A stretch of DNA of 35,980 bases from DATBGS01 sp036557885 (GTDB taxonomy: Bacteria; Chloroflexota; Ktedonobacteria; Ktedonobacterales; DATBGS01): assembly GCA_036557885.1 (NCBI GenBank), contig DATBGS010000063.1, positions 1 through 35,980 of the forward strand, in the 5' to 3' direction. How positions within the stretch are numbered: the first letter of the stretch is position 1; each line of letters opens with the position of its first letter. Under the pieces are notes generated by a model. The model was not told where the DNA came from. It did not search any database and saw only the letters and a program-made list of their open reading frames with translations. Shown here piece after piece: positions 21,347 to 29,458 of the stretch. The position numbers were made by a program, and so were the translations under genes.

Positions 21347-22293
21347 CACAGATCCCTCAGCAGTTCTTTCAACTGCTTGTTCCCGCGCTGAATCATAGCG
21401 ACAAACTCTTCATTCTTGGGGCCACGCGCCTTCCACCGCTTCATCACCTCATCCCAGCTAATCTGCCCTGCCTCCAGGTCCCAATGTTTTCGCTTCGCGT
21501 CAAAATGCGCCGGGAACGCGCAATCTACTACATACTTGTCCTGGGCGGCATCATAGTGCGCGGGCACCTTGAAATGCAACTCCTCGCAGAGCGGCACCGC
21601 CGTCTTCATCCACGTCTGGCGCAGTTGGTCGTTGGATTTGCCCTTAAAGCCATAATCAAGCTGCTCGCCGTGCTTCTTGAGATCGTCTGGCAGGCCAAAC
21701 CACTCCACCGTCAGCAAAAACATCCAATCAATGGCCTGCTGAATCTCCTCGTGCATCGCCGGATCAGTGCTCAGCTTGCGCATCCACTGCTCGCCATGCC
21801 GCAGGTGGAACGTCTCCTCTTTATCCACCTTCACCAGCGCCCGCTTCCAGGGGCCAAACGTCGTGCTCTCAAAGACATCGCCCAGCAGCGTATAGCCCGC
21901 CCGATCATAAAAGGCATTGGCAACGATCAACTCCACCCAGCTATCAAGCGGCACATCAAAGGCATAGGGATATTTAAACTGCGCCGCCGGGCGCTCATAG
22001 ATCAGCCATTCGGTATCCACCCCTAGATCACGCATCAGCCGATACGCGATATGCGCGTGGCCCAGTTCATCCTGAATAATCGAAATAGCCGAGCCAAAAG
22101 CGTTGAGGTTGGGGGCATGCTGAGCCGCGTGGAAGTAGGCAGGCGCGCTGATCAGTTCGGTATCAGCCGAAACCGTCAAAATACGCTTCATTCCCTCCAG
22201 GTAGGTCGGACTCATATGCTCAAGCGTTTCGATTAGCTGCTTATTGCGGATGCGCCCTAGCACCGCCGCATCCGATAGAGTAGCTGTTGCCAT
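21346..22293 (-). CDS. paaA: Phenylacetyl-CoA epoxidase catalytic subunit PaaA
   Basis: A 315-residue ferritin-like catalytic subunit that uses a diiron centre and O2 to make the 1,2-epoxide of phenylacetyl-CoA. Candidate iron ligands, by family spacing, are Glu46 (DTELIS), Glu76 and His79 (QDELGHAH), Asp130 (NAFYDRAG), Glu160 and His163 (EETFHLRHG). Length equals family members. The ATG has AAAGGAGGG 6 nt upstream, the strongest ribosome site of the cluster, as expected for the first gene. Downstream genes overlap by 1-4 nt. Missing from the window are the reductase PaaE and the rest of the pathway (CoA ligase, isomerase, hydrolase), so electrons and substrate must come from genes elsewhere. 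A TATACT lies 86 nt upstream. Confidence 0.94.
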   Translation of the reverse strand: MATATLSDAAVLGRIRNKQLIETLEHMSPTYLEGMKRILTVSADTELISAPAYFHAAQHAPNLNAFGSAISIIQDELGHAHIAYRLMRDLGVDTEWLIYERPAAQFKYPYAFDVPLDSWVELIVANAFYDRAGYTLLGDVFESTTFGPWKRALVKVDKEETFHLRHGEQWMRKLSTDPAMHEEIQQAIDWMFLLTVEWFGLPDDLKKHGEQLDYGFKGKSNDQLRQTWMKTAVPLCEELHFKVPAHYDAAQDKYVVDCAFPAHFDAKRKHWDLEAGQISWDEVMKRWKARGPKNEEFVAMIQRGNKQLKELLRDL

Positions 22294-22378
22294 TCACGCC
22301 CTCCTTTGGTCTGCTCTGACCAGTCGTCTGTTCCCGTCCCCCGCCAGCTCCCTTCGCCTGTCTTCCCCTCTTGCGCAT

Positions 22379-22384
22379 AGTATA
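22379..22384 (-). promoter_or_regulatory. Possible -10 box of the paa cluster
   Basis: TATACT on the minus strand, 86 nt before paaA. The best -35 candidate is CTGGCA at 19 nt, which is poor, so the promoter may be activator dependent. No recognised PaaR/PaaX site was identified. Confidence 0.3.
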
Positions 22385-22463
22385 TCGCTGACGACGGCCC
22401 ACGTGCCAGTTGCCAGCCATCACCTGATCGTATGCCATCAGACAAGCCCTTGCAGACAAGCTT

Positions 22464-23672
22464 CTAGAAGAACGTGTGCATGGTAAAGAGCAGTAACACT
22501 GAGAGCACATACCCAACGATCAGACAAAGACTAAAGCGCGTATGCAAGCGCAGGGTGCGCGTCACCACCACGTGCAGAGCAGCGGGTGTCTCTGCCCGGA
22601 GCACCCCGGAGATCACCACCAGCAATTCCGAACAGGTCAGCAGCACCAGCAGCACGCCGTGTGGCGTAAGGTGCGGAAAACCGGCGACCACCACCAGTAC
22701 ATAGGGCAGCAGCACCAGCGCCAGATAGAGCGCGCGCCCCATCTGTGCGCCAACATACGTGACCAGCGTTCGCTTGTTGGCTGCGCGATCTATCTCCACA
22801 TCCCGCAGATTATTTGCCAGAATCATCGCGGCAGCCAGCCCTCCCAACACCAGGGAAAATGTCACCGCGAGTTTGGTGATTGGAGCGCCTTCCAACTGCA
22901 TCGTACCAATCAAGATCGCTGGCCCCATGATAAACCCAACAATCAGTTCGCTGAGTGGGAAATAGGAAAGCGCGTAGCGTGTCGCGGAATAGAGATAGGC
23001 CAGCAGCACACTGATGCCCCCCAAGACCAGCACTCCCCATGTCCGTGTCACCACCGCCACGACCAGCAGACCAAGAGCGCCCACCGCCAGCAGAGCCAGC
23101 CCCGCGCCCCCAATCGTCTCCGTATCCAACAGGCGGCGCTGAATCATCCCACTCGACCCTAGCCCATTGGGCAGAGTAATTCCCCGCAGCGCGTCATAAC
23201 ATTCGTTGATCAGATTGGTTCCGGCGTAAATCAGCAGGACCGCCAGCACAAAAAAGAACCAGCGTATCGGATGAAAAAAAGCTCTCTGGAGGCCATTCAC
23301 CGGGTCCATCCAGGCCAGCGCGGTTCCCAGGAATAAGGGAGCAAGCGCCAAAGGGAACGTCTCAGGCCGAATGGCCCGCCACCACCGCGCAATCTTCCCT
23401 GGCGGCGGCGCAGGGGTCAGCGGCAAACCAGTGCGCCGATCTGTCTTTACCAATGCCCGCTCCCTGGCAACCCGCGCCTCACTCGCGGTGGGCATCAAGA
23501 CTGGATCAGCGGGCAAAGGGGGCGACAATTCGTGTTCAGAAGGAGGAGCAGTGGGGGCAAGGGGTGCTTCTTGTGACCACAAGGACTGCGCAGCATCAGG
23601 GGCGCCCTGGGCATCGCCATTGGACTCCGCTGTCTCCGCGCTAGACTTATTTGAGAGTGAAAATGATTCCAT
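22464..23672 (-). CDS. menA: UbiA-family prenyltransferase, MenA-like (1,4-dihydroxy-2-naphthoate prenyltransferase)
   Basis: A 402-residue integral membrane prenyltransferase that probably joins a polyprenyl chain to dihydroxynaphthoate in menaquinone synthesis. The two Asp-rich motifs are present: NLINECYDALRG (about 153-164) and NNLRDVEIDRAANKRTL (about 285-305), the latter typical of MenA. Eight or nine hydrophobic helices are visible. An N-terminal tail of about 95 residues, Pro-, Ala- and Glu-rich with no family counterpart, precedes KIARWWRAIRPETFPLALAP, where homologues begin. The start at 23672 has no clear ribosome site, so a later start within the tail is possible. Another UbiA-type acceptor cannot be excluded. 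It is followed on the same strand by the paa cluster, separated by about 170 nt. Confidence 0.82.
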   Translation of the reverse strand: MESFSLSNKSSAETAESNGDAQGAPDAAQSLWSQEAPLAPTAPPSEHELSPPLPADPVLMPTASEARVARERALVKTDRRTGLPLTPAPPPGKIARWWRAIRPETFPLALAPLFLGTALAWMDPVNGLQRAFFHPIRWFFFVLAVLLIYAGTNLINECYDALRGITLPNGLGSSGMIQRRLLDTETIGGAGLALLAVGALGLLVVAVVTRTWGVLVLGGISVLLAYLYSATRYALSYFPLSELIVGFIMGPAILIGTMQLEGAPITKLAVTFSLVLGGLAAAMILANNLRDVEIDRAANKRTLVTYVGAQMGRALYLALVLLPYVLVVVAGFPHLTPHGVLLVLLTCSELLVVISGVLRAETPAALHVVVTRTLRLHTRFSLCLIVGYVLSVLLLFTMHTFF

Positions 23673-23779
23673 AAAACATCGCGGCGCAAGAACTCATATG
23701 CCGGAGAATCAAGGGAAACGCCGCGCCTCCTTGGGTAGCGTCGTTAGTAGTGGCGTTCTGGTAACCAGGAAACCCATTG

Positions 23780-24412
23780 TCATTCTGGATCAAGCCGCGA
23801 CTCCAACTGGGCCATCATCTGGGCCAAACGTGTCTGGCCCACCATGACCGTCAGATCACCGCGCGTCTTCTCCAAAATGCCGCGCACCGAATCAGTCGTT
23901 CGGCGCAGATTTCCCGTGATTGCATCAGGAAAATCAAGCGTCGTCAGCAAGAGATAAATATCATCCATCTCCTGCAAAAAGACCTCGCACCCCTCCGGTT
24001 TTCCCTGGCGCAAACGGTCGAGAATAAAACGCCGCAGTTCTCCAACCGACTCTCCCAGACCATTGAGATAAGGCGCCCATTCCACATGCAGCGTCTCTGG
24101 CAGGGGCAAGGGACGCCCCTGAATCAAGGCACAGGTCAAAGAGGCTTCGGAAAACTCCTTTTGAGCATCTTCAACAAAACCAGCGTAATAAATGTCCAGA
24201 TGCTCGTGGAGATCAGCGCTCATCTCGCCCACAAGTTTTTCTGCCTCACCAAGCAACTGCACAGCCAGCGCGAAATCCTGACGATGGGCAGCACGAATGG
24301 CGTTCGCGCAGCAGCGAATGGCAGCGCGAGACTTGGGCAGCGCTCGTTCGCGCGCCCCATACTTCAAACTGAGATAGTCACGAGCAGCCTGACCAAGAGC
24401 ATCCAGATCCAT
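23780..24412 (-). CDS. Translin-family protein
   Basis: A 210-residue all-helical protein resembling the translin/TRAX family (nucleic-acid-binding proteins; in eukaryotes the C3PO ribonuclease). Matching stretches: KSRAAIRCCANAIRAAHR, QKEFSEASLTCAL (Glu86 and Glu89, at the place of the acidic pair in TRAX), PYLNGLGESVGELRRFIL (translin pattern YLLGLxDLxGELxR), and MDDIYLLLTTLDFP followed by LRRTTDSVRGILEKTRGDL. The eukaryotic enzyme needs TRAX acidic residues for nuclease activity; whether this one is active is unknown. ATG 24412 has only a weak GAG site; a TACACT at 24474-24479 could be a -10 box. It is preceded on the same strand by an unknown protein. Confidence 0.72.
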   Translation of the reverse strand: MDLDALGQAARDYLSLKYGARERALPKSRAAIRCCANAIRAAHRQDFALAVQLLGEAEKLVGEMSADLHEHLDIYYAGFVEDAQKEFSEASLTCALIQGRPLPLPETLHVEWAPYLNGLGESVGELRRFILDRLRQGKPEGCEVFLQEMDDIYLLLTTLDFPDAITGNLRRTTDSVRGILEKTRGDLTVMVGQTRLAQMMAQLESRLDPE

Positions 24413-24575
24413 ACAGTTTTGCTCAAACGGCTTTTTAGAACAATAAGAGACAACCGGAGTGAGTACCTGTATCAGTGTACCACAAAACGCCGCACCAACG
24501 CCAACTGCTGACCTTGACAACGGCGCTCATCGAGGAATTGGCACTCTGAGCAGTTTTGCCTCGCTCCTTGCCTGG

Positions 24576-25031
24576 CTAAAAGAGTTGTTCGACCACCACC
24601 TCTGGCGGAAAGCGCATCTCTTCCAGATCGCCCGACCAGAACAGCCGTTTGAGCATTTCACCAACCGCAAAGAGCAGATGCTGGCGCATCGTATGCTGCT
24701 CCAGCGCAAAATCGGGGCTGCCCTGATGATCTGCCAGCAATTCAAACCAGCGCAGCAAAGGCGAGCGCTCCGAAGGCGTCACCAGAAAGCCTGTCATCTT
24801 TACCAGCCCCTCTTCACTGGGCAGGAAGACGCGCAATTGCGGGCAAAAGCCAACCAGATCAATGCGATAAAACACCCCATGATGCTCTTTGGATGCCTGA
24901 AACAACGTAATCGAGCTTGGCCTCTGTGTTTCTTCTGGCTGTTCTTCATCATCAAATGAAGGATCAGTTGTCTGCTCCATCTCCACTCCTAACCCAGCGA
25001 GCAACGCCTTGAGTTGCTCATCGAGATTCAT
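24576..25031 (-). CDS. Unrecognised conserved-looking soluble protein
   Basis: A 151-residue protein I cannot assign. Residues 17-38 are acidic (TTDPSFDDEEQPEE). After this comes what looks like an alpha/beta domain: GVFYRIDLVGFCPQLRVFLPSEEG, KMTGFLVTPSERSPLLRWFELL, then HTMRQHLLFAVGEMLKRLFWSGDLEE and MRFPPEVVVEQLF. No signal peptide, membrane helix, metal motif or nucleotide motif is visible. ATG 25031 has GGGGAG 8 nt upstream; a GTG three codons earlier is weaker. It lies between the HK-RR fusion (upstream, 215 nt) and the translin-like gene (downstream, 163 nt) on the same strand. Codon usage looks like its neighbours. Function unknown. Confidence 0.65.
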   Translation of the reverse strand: MNLDEQLKALLAGLGVEMEQTTDPSFDDEEQPEETQRPSSITLFQASKEHHGVFYRIDLVGFCPQLRVFLPSEEGLVKMTGFLVTPSERSPLLRWFELLADHQGSPDFALEQHTMRQHLLFAVGEMLKRLFWSGDLEEMRFPPEVVVEQLF

Positions 25032-25174
25032 AGAACTCACTCCCCTGCACCGTACAGTGCATCATTCGTTAAGGACAGAAAGACCCTCAGTTATCGGGCT
25101 ATTCTCTCCAAGGCTGGAAAAACTGGAAGAGGTCGCTGGCAAAACAGGGAGAGGGAACATTCTGTGGACAGATT

Positions 25175-25210
25175 TTTCTGCATCAGCACCAATTTCTGCA
25201 TCAGCAGCAA
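25175..25210. repeat. 18-bp tandem repeat between the HK-RR gene and the unknown gene
   Basis: TTTCTGCATCAGCANCAA is present twice head to tail (25175-25192 and 25193-25210) with one mismatch, followed by a small CAGCAA/TTGCTG hairpin. It is the only notable structure in this 215-bp gap. Confidence 0.6.
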
Positions 25211-25246
25211 TTTTGCTGTTCGAGAGGATGGCTTTTCTGGTGGCTT

Positions 25247-26782
25247 TTACGGCTTGAGCAGGCCCAGTTCCAGCGCCCGGCTCAGCGCCTCAGTGCGGCT
25301 GCTCACCTGTAATTTCTGGTAAATATGCTCCAGATGAAATGTAATCGTGCGCTCGCTCACCTGAAGCTGCCGGGCAATCTCCTTATTGCGCAGCCCATTT
25401 GCCAGCGCGTGCAGCACCTCCGTTTCGCGCGACGTGAGTGTTGGCGCCGCGCTTTCCCCGCGCGCCAGCCGACCGAAACGATCCACCAGCTTTCCCGTGA
25501 GTTCCGGCGCCAGCAGCGTTTCGCCGCGCGCCACCGCGCGTATCATCCGCACCAACTCCTGCGGAGCGACATCTTTCAGCACATAGCCGCTCGCGCCTGC
25601 CTTCAGGCTCTCAAAGACCTCTTCATCCTCCCCATACGCAGAAAGCATCAACACGCGCACAGCGTGCTGAGCAGCACGCAACTGGCGCAGCGCCTCCATG
25701 CCATCCATACCGGGCATACGCACATCCATCAAAATCACTTGTGGCCCCAGGTCTTGCGCCTCCGCCAACGCCTGCAAGCCATCGGCGGCCTCGCTCGCCA
25801 CCTCCATGTCTGGCTCACTTTCCAACAAGCGACGAATCCCGGCGCGTGTCAGCGCGTGGTCATCGGCAATCAGCACACGAATCTTTGCGTCTGAGGCGCC
25901 CGGTTCAGACTCACGCATCGCGGCTGGTGGAAAACTGGACGCAAACGCGGGAGAAATACCTGATGAGGAGAACTCCTGAAGAGGCGCTGAAGGGCGCGGC
26001 GATTGCTCTTGAGCTACACCACCTGACAAATAGGACATATGCACAACGATGCGTGTCCCCTTACCAGGGACGCTTTCAAGCTTCAAGCTGCCACCTGCTT
26101 GCCTCGCCCGTTCGCGCATATTCTGGAGGCCAAAATGCCCCTGCAACTTGTCGCCTTCATAGGGTCCAACCACATCGGCAGCAGGAAAATAGGGCGGCCA
26201 GGCGGCGTCATCCGAACTGCTGGTGGGAAAGGGACGACCCGAAACACCTGACATGGCGGAGTCGAATCCCTGCCCATCATCTTCCAGCGCGAGATTTACC
26301 CCACCCTCCCCATAGGCAAGCGTGGCTTTTACCCTTCGGGCGGCAGCATGGCGAACGGTATTGGAGAGCGCTTCCTGGGCAATGCGAAATAACGCCATTT
26401 CCTGCTGGGGCAGCAGAGCGCGTGGCTGCCCCAGCACATTCACCCGGCTGGAGAGCTTGCCCTCATCAGCCATGCGCTCCACCTCGCGCGCCAGCGCCTC
26501 GTGAAATGGCAGCGCCTCCAGCAGCGCCGGGCGCAGCCCCCAGATAGCGCGGCGCACCTCCTCCAGGGCCGAATGCGCCAGCGCCCGCGCCTCCTGCATC
26601 TCCGCGCGCGGTTCCTCGATCTCATCCAAACAACGCACCAGCGCCGCGAGCATCTGCGCCACCGTATCGTGCAACTCACGCGCCAGCCGGGTGCGCTCCT
26701 CAGCCAGCGCCAGGCTCAACCATTGTGGCGCTGTGGGGGCACCATCCGACGGGTCAACGGGGTCTGGCGGTTGCGATGACAT
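25247..26782 (-). CDS. Hybrid two-component protein: NarL-type histidine kinase fused to its LuxR-class response regulator
   Basis: A 511-residue soluble protein holding both halves of a two-component system. HisKA_3 domain: phosphoacceptor His38 in RLARELHDTVAQML. HATPase: EALSNTVRHA (137-146), DDGQGF (168-173), GHFGLQNMRERA (215-226); the ATP lid carries an extra ~40 residues. A linker of about 50 residues leads to a receiver domain (IRVLIADDHA, Asp353 in LMDVRMPGMDG, Lys403) and a LuxR/NarL HTH (about 448-505, LTSRETEVLHALANGLRNKEIA). Such modules normally are two genes. No sensor or membrane domain is visible at the N-terminus. Starts: ATG 26782 is used; ATG 26872 would add 30 residues overlapping a hairpin at 26838-26857. 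Neither has a strong ribosome site. Confidence 0.85.
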   Translation of the reverse strand: MSSQPPDPVDPSDGAPTAPQWLSLALAEERTRLARELHDTVAQMLAALVRCLDEIEEPRAEMQEARALAHSALEEVRRAIWGLRPALLEALPFHEALAREVERMADEGKLSSRVNVLGQPRALLPQQEMALFRIAQEALSNTVRHAAARRVKATLAYGEGGVNLALEDDGQGFDSAMSGVSGRPFPTSSSDDAAWPPYFPAADVVGPYEGDKLQGHFGLQNMRERARQAGGSLKLESVPGKGTRIVVHMSYLSGGVAQEQSPRPSAPLQEFSSSGISPAFASSFPPAAMRESEPGASDAKIRVLIADDHALTRAGIRRLLESEPDMEVASEAADGLQALAEAQDLGPQVILMDVRMPGMDGMEALRQLRAAQHAVRVLMLSAYGEDEEVFESLKAGASGYVLKDVAPQELVRMIRAVARGETLLAPELTGKLVDRFGRLARGESAAPTLTSRETEVLHALANGLRNKEIARQLQVSERTITFHLEHIYQKLQVSSRTEALSRALELGLLKP

Positions 26783-26941
26783 GAAAGTAGGCCACAACTC
26801 CTGTACTTCCAGCAGCAATTCTGCTACAAACACGAGTGCCGGGCACGATGGCCCGGCTAGTCTTTCCCTCATATGGCCTGCGCTTGTCAGAACGACTAAG
26901 CCATACGGCTTCGGCTTCGGCTGAGCGCTCTCAGCCCGCGC

Positions 26942-27220
26942 TTAGCCTTCTGCGGCCTGAGCAGCGTTGAGCCGCTTCATCAGGCGCGACTTGCGGCGGG
27001 CCACATTGTTGCGATGCAGCACCCCTTTGGTCGCCGCGCGATCAAGCTGGCTAATCGCCTCGCGCACCATCTCAAGCGTGGCATCCTCGCCGGGGTCGGC
27101 GACAATCGCCTTCTGCGCTTTGCTGATATAGGTCTTAACCGTTGATTTCACCGCCCGATTGCGTGTCCGACGCTTCTGTTCCACACGCATCCGTTTGGCT
27201 GCTGATTTTGTGTTGGGCAT
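26942..27220 (-). CDS. rpsT: 30S ribosomal protein S20
   Basis: A 92-residue, basic, all-helical S20 that binds 16S rRNA early in 30S assembly. It begins MPNTKSAAKRMRVEQKRRTRNRAVKSTVKT (shown here as MPNTKSAAKRMRVEQKRR) and carries the family segment GVLHRNNVARRKSRLMKRLN near the C-terminus, all typical. ATG 27220 follows a GGGAGG at 11 nt and a GG closer in. It has its own promoter at 27343-27371, which starts directly behind hslU, so it is transcribed independently of that operon. The leader of about 115 nt contains a small GCCGA/TCGGC hairpin; S20 leaders in other bacteria are autoregulatory, but no such site can be proven here. Confidence 0.95.
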   Translation of the reverse strand: MPNTKSAAKRMRVEQKRRTRNRAVKSTVKTYISKAQKAIVADPGEDATLEMVREAISQLDRAATKGVLHRNNVARRKSRLMKRLNAAQAAEG

Positions 27221-27342
27221 GAAAGCGCCAACCTCCCAAGTAATCTCATCTCAAAAAGAACACCAAGATGCCGATGTGTCGGCACCACACCACAACATGA
27301 TGACCATAGAGGCCAGAATGTCTTAGGAAAAAAAGCCTCTCC

Positions 27343-27371
27343 AGTATAACAAACCTGGCGCCCAATAGCAA
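27343..27371 (-). promoter_or_regulatory. rpsT promoter
   Basis: Minus strand TTGCTA (27371-27366), 17 nt, TATACT (27348-27343). Located 10 nt beyond the hslU stop. Confidence 0.65.
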
Positions 27372-27381
27372 GGCTACAAGG

Positions 27382-28857
27382 CTACAAGATATATTTGCTC
27401 AAATCCTCGTTCTTGACCAGCCCTGCCAGTTGCCTCTGCACATACGCGCGATCAATCGTCACCGTCTGCCCTTGCAAATTGGGCGCCTCAAACGACAGGT
27501 CTTCCAGCAGCTTCTCCAGAATAGTATGCAAGCGCCGGGCACCAATATTCTCCAACCGCTGATTCATCTGCATCGCCAGCGCCGACATCTCGTCCAGCCC
27601 ATCTTCCGTAAACACCAGTTCCACGTCCTCAGTCCCCATCAGCGCCTGATACTGTTTGGTCAGCGCGTTCTCTGGCTGCGTCAGAATCGCCTTAAAATCT
27701 GCCTGGCTGAGGCTCGCCAGTTCCACCCGCAGCGGAAAGCGCCCCTGCAACTCTGGAATCAGATCGGATGGCTTCGCGCTGTAGAACGCCCCCGCCGCAA
27801 TCCACAGGACATGATCGGTCTTGACTGGCCCGTAGCGCGTCATCACCGTTGAGCCTTCCACAACAGGCAGCAGATCGCGCTGGACCCCCTCGCCAGAGAC
27901 ATCTGGCCCAACCAGGTCATTCCGCGTCACAGCAATCTTATCTAGCTCATCCAGAAAGACCACCCCCGCGCTCTCAACGCGCCGGGTCGCCAGATCAATC
28001 ACCTGATCCAGATCAATCAATTTATTAGCTTCTTCCTGGGTCAGCAAGCGCCGCGCCTCCTTGACTGAGACACGCCGCGAGCGTTTGCGCTGGCTGGGCA
28101 GGCTGCTGATAAACTCTGGTGGCGGGCCATCGCCCCCCTCATCAGAAGAAGTCAGGCCCGCTACAAACTCCAGCACCGAGGGATAGCTTTCTTCAGGGTC
28201 CAGTTCAATCTCAATCATCCGCTCTTCCAGTTGATGATTCGCCAGCATCTCCGCCATATGCGCCCGGTTTACTTTTGTTGCGCGTGTCTTCTCCCTGGAA
28301 GCCGCCTTAGCCGCCCGCGTGCCCGCCTTTGCGCGCTTCTCTGCTGTAGTCGCTTCGGCCAGCGTCACCTGCTGCGCTGCGTCCACCGTTCCCCGCTCCC
28401 CTTCCATCACCCCGCCAGCATTTGTCTCTTGAGGCGCCTGCTCCCCGGTGAGCAAGCAGCGCAGAATACGCTCGTGGGCCAGATGCTCGGCGCGCGCCTG
28501 CACTTCCGTCTGCTTCTCCTGATGCACCATCGTCAGCGCCACTTCCATCAGATCACGGATAATAGATTCCACATCTCGGCCCACATAGCCCACCTCAGTA
28601 AATTTGGTAGCCTCCACCTTGATAAATGGCGCATCAGCCAGCTTTGCCAAGCGCCGGGCAAGCTCCGTCTTCCCCACTCCGGTTGGGCCAATCATCAGAA
28701 TATTCTTGGGCATGATCTCGGCCTGCACCTCTGGAGGAAGTTGCAGCCGCCGGTAGCGATTGCGCAGCGCTACCGCCACCGCCCGCTTTGCCGCCGCCTG
28801 CCCGACAATATAGCGGTCTAGCTCAGCAACAATCTGCTGAGGCGTCAAATCTTTCAT
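27382..28857 (-). CDS. hslU: ATP-dependent protease ATPase subunit HslU (ClpY)
   Basis: A 491-residue AAA+ unfoldase that feeds substrates to the HslV peptidase. Walker A GPTGVGKT (57-64), the substrate-gripping pore loop GYVGRD (about 90-95), Walker B VVFLDELDKI (299-308) and the C-terminal sensor-2 region (ENIGARRLHTILEKLLED) are all present, ending in the typical YIL that inserts into HslV. The intermediate domain (about 112-262) is longer than in E. coli (443 residues in total) owing to Ala-, Lys- and Arg-rich low-complexity stretches at about 140-198. ATG 28857 has GGAGG 6 nt upstream and overlaps the hslV stop by 4 nt, so the subunits are translated in step. Confidence 0.96.
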   Translation of the reverse strand: MKDLTPQQIVAELDRYIVGQAAAKRAVAVALRNRYRRLQLPPEVQAEIMPKNILMIGPTGVGKTELARRLAKLADAPFIKVEATKFTEVGYVGRDVESIIRDLMEVALTMVHQEKQTEVQARAEHLAHERILRCLLTGEQAPQETNAGGVMEGERGTVDAAQQVTLAEATTAEKRAKAGTRAAKAASREKTRATKVNRAHMAEMLANHQLEERMIEIELDPEESYPSVLEFVAGLTSSDEGGDGPPPEFISSLPSQRKRSRRVSVKEARRLLTQEEANKLIDLDQVIDLATRRVESAGVVFLDELDKIAVTRNDLVGPDVSGEGVQRDLLPVVEGSTVMTRYGPVKTDHVLWIAAGAFYSAKPSDLIPELQGRFPLRVELASLSQADFKAILTQPENALTKQYQALMGTEDVELVFTEDGLDEMSALAMQMNQRLENIGARRLHTILEKLLEDLSFEAPNLQGQTVTIDRAYVQRQLAGLVKNEDLSKYIL

Positions 28858-29435
28858 CTATTGCCTCCGTCCTCTCCGGCGTGACGTTCCAGTACCTGGA
28901 CGGTAATATGATCGTTGGTATAGATGCATAATGAAGCAGCAATTTCTAACCCCGCGCGCGCAATCTCCGCTGCCGAAAGCGAGGTATACTGCACCAGCGC
29001 GCGCGCGGCGGCCTGGGCGTAGTTGCCACCAGAACCTATCGCAATCACCCCACCATCTGGCTCAATCACATCGCCTTCGCCGGTCAGCACCAGCAGCGAC
29101 TCGCTGTCCGCCACAATCAGCAGCGCCTCAAGCCGACGGAGATACTTATCGGTGCGCCACTCTTTCGTTAATTCTACCGCCGCTTTGCGCAAATTGCCTT
29201 GATACTTCTCAAGCTGGGCCTCAAACTTATCAAACAAGGTCAGCGCGTCCGCCGTCGAGCCAGCAAATCCTGCCAGCACGCTGCCCTCGCGCAGCACCCG
29301 AATCTTGCGCGCCGTATGTTTCATCACCGCATCCCCCACTGTCACCTGCCCATCGCCCGCCATTGCCACCTGCTCGCCTCGCCGCACCGCAAGAATCGTC
29401 GTTGCGCGCAGCGGCTGCCCGCCAAATGTGCTCAC
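28854..29435 (-). CDS. hslV: ATP-dependent protease peptidase subunit HslV (ClpQ)
   Basis: A 193-residue proteasome-related threonine peptidase that forms the double ring partnered with HslU. The nucleophile should be Thr12 of RATTILAVRRG after removal of an 11-residue propeptide (MSTFGGQPLRA), which is longer than the single Met of E. coli. GDGQVTVGD, the Lys of TARKIRVL, AGFAGSTADALTLFDKFE and AIGSGGNYAQAAARAL are in place. The start is GTG 29435 with an AGGTGA site upstream. It lies 23 nt behind topA and overlaps hslU, giving a topA-hslV-hslU operon like Bacillus but without trmFO and xerC. Confidence 0.95.
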   Translation of the reverse strand: MSTFGGQPLRATTILAVRRGEQVAMAGDGQVTVGDAVMKHTARKIRVLREGSVLAGFAGSTADALTLFDKFEAQLEKYQGNLRKAAVELTKEWRTDKYLRRLEALLIVADSESLLVLTGEGDVIEPDGGVIAIGSGGNYAQAAARALVQYTSLSAAEIARAGLEIAASLCIYTNDHITVQVLERHAGEDGGNR

Positions 29436-29458
29436 TGTGTACTCACCTGATGTATGCT

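Noticed and set aside
26838..26857. GCCGGGC hairpin near the upstream start of the HK-RR gene as an rpsT terminator
   Set aside because: Only 7 bp and no U-run in the minus direction; kept only as a reason to doubt the 26872 start.
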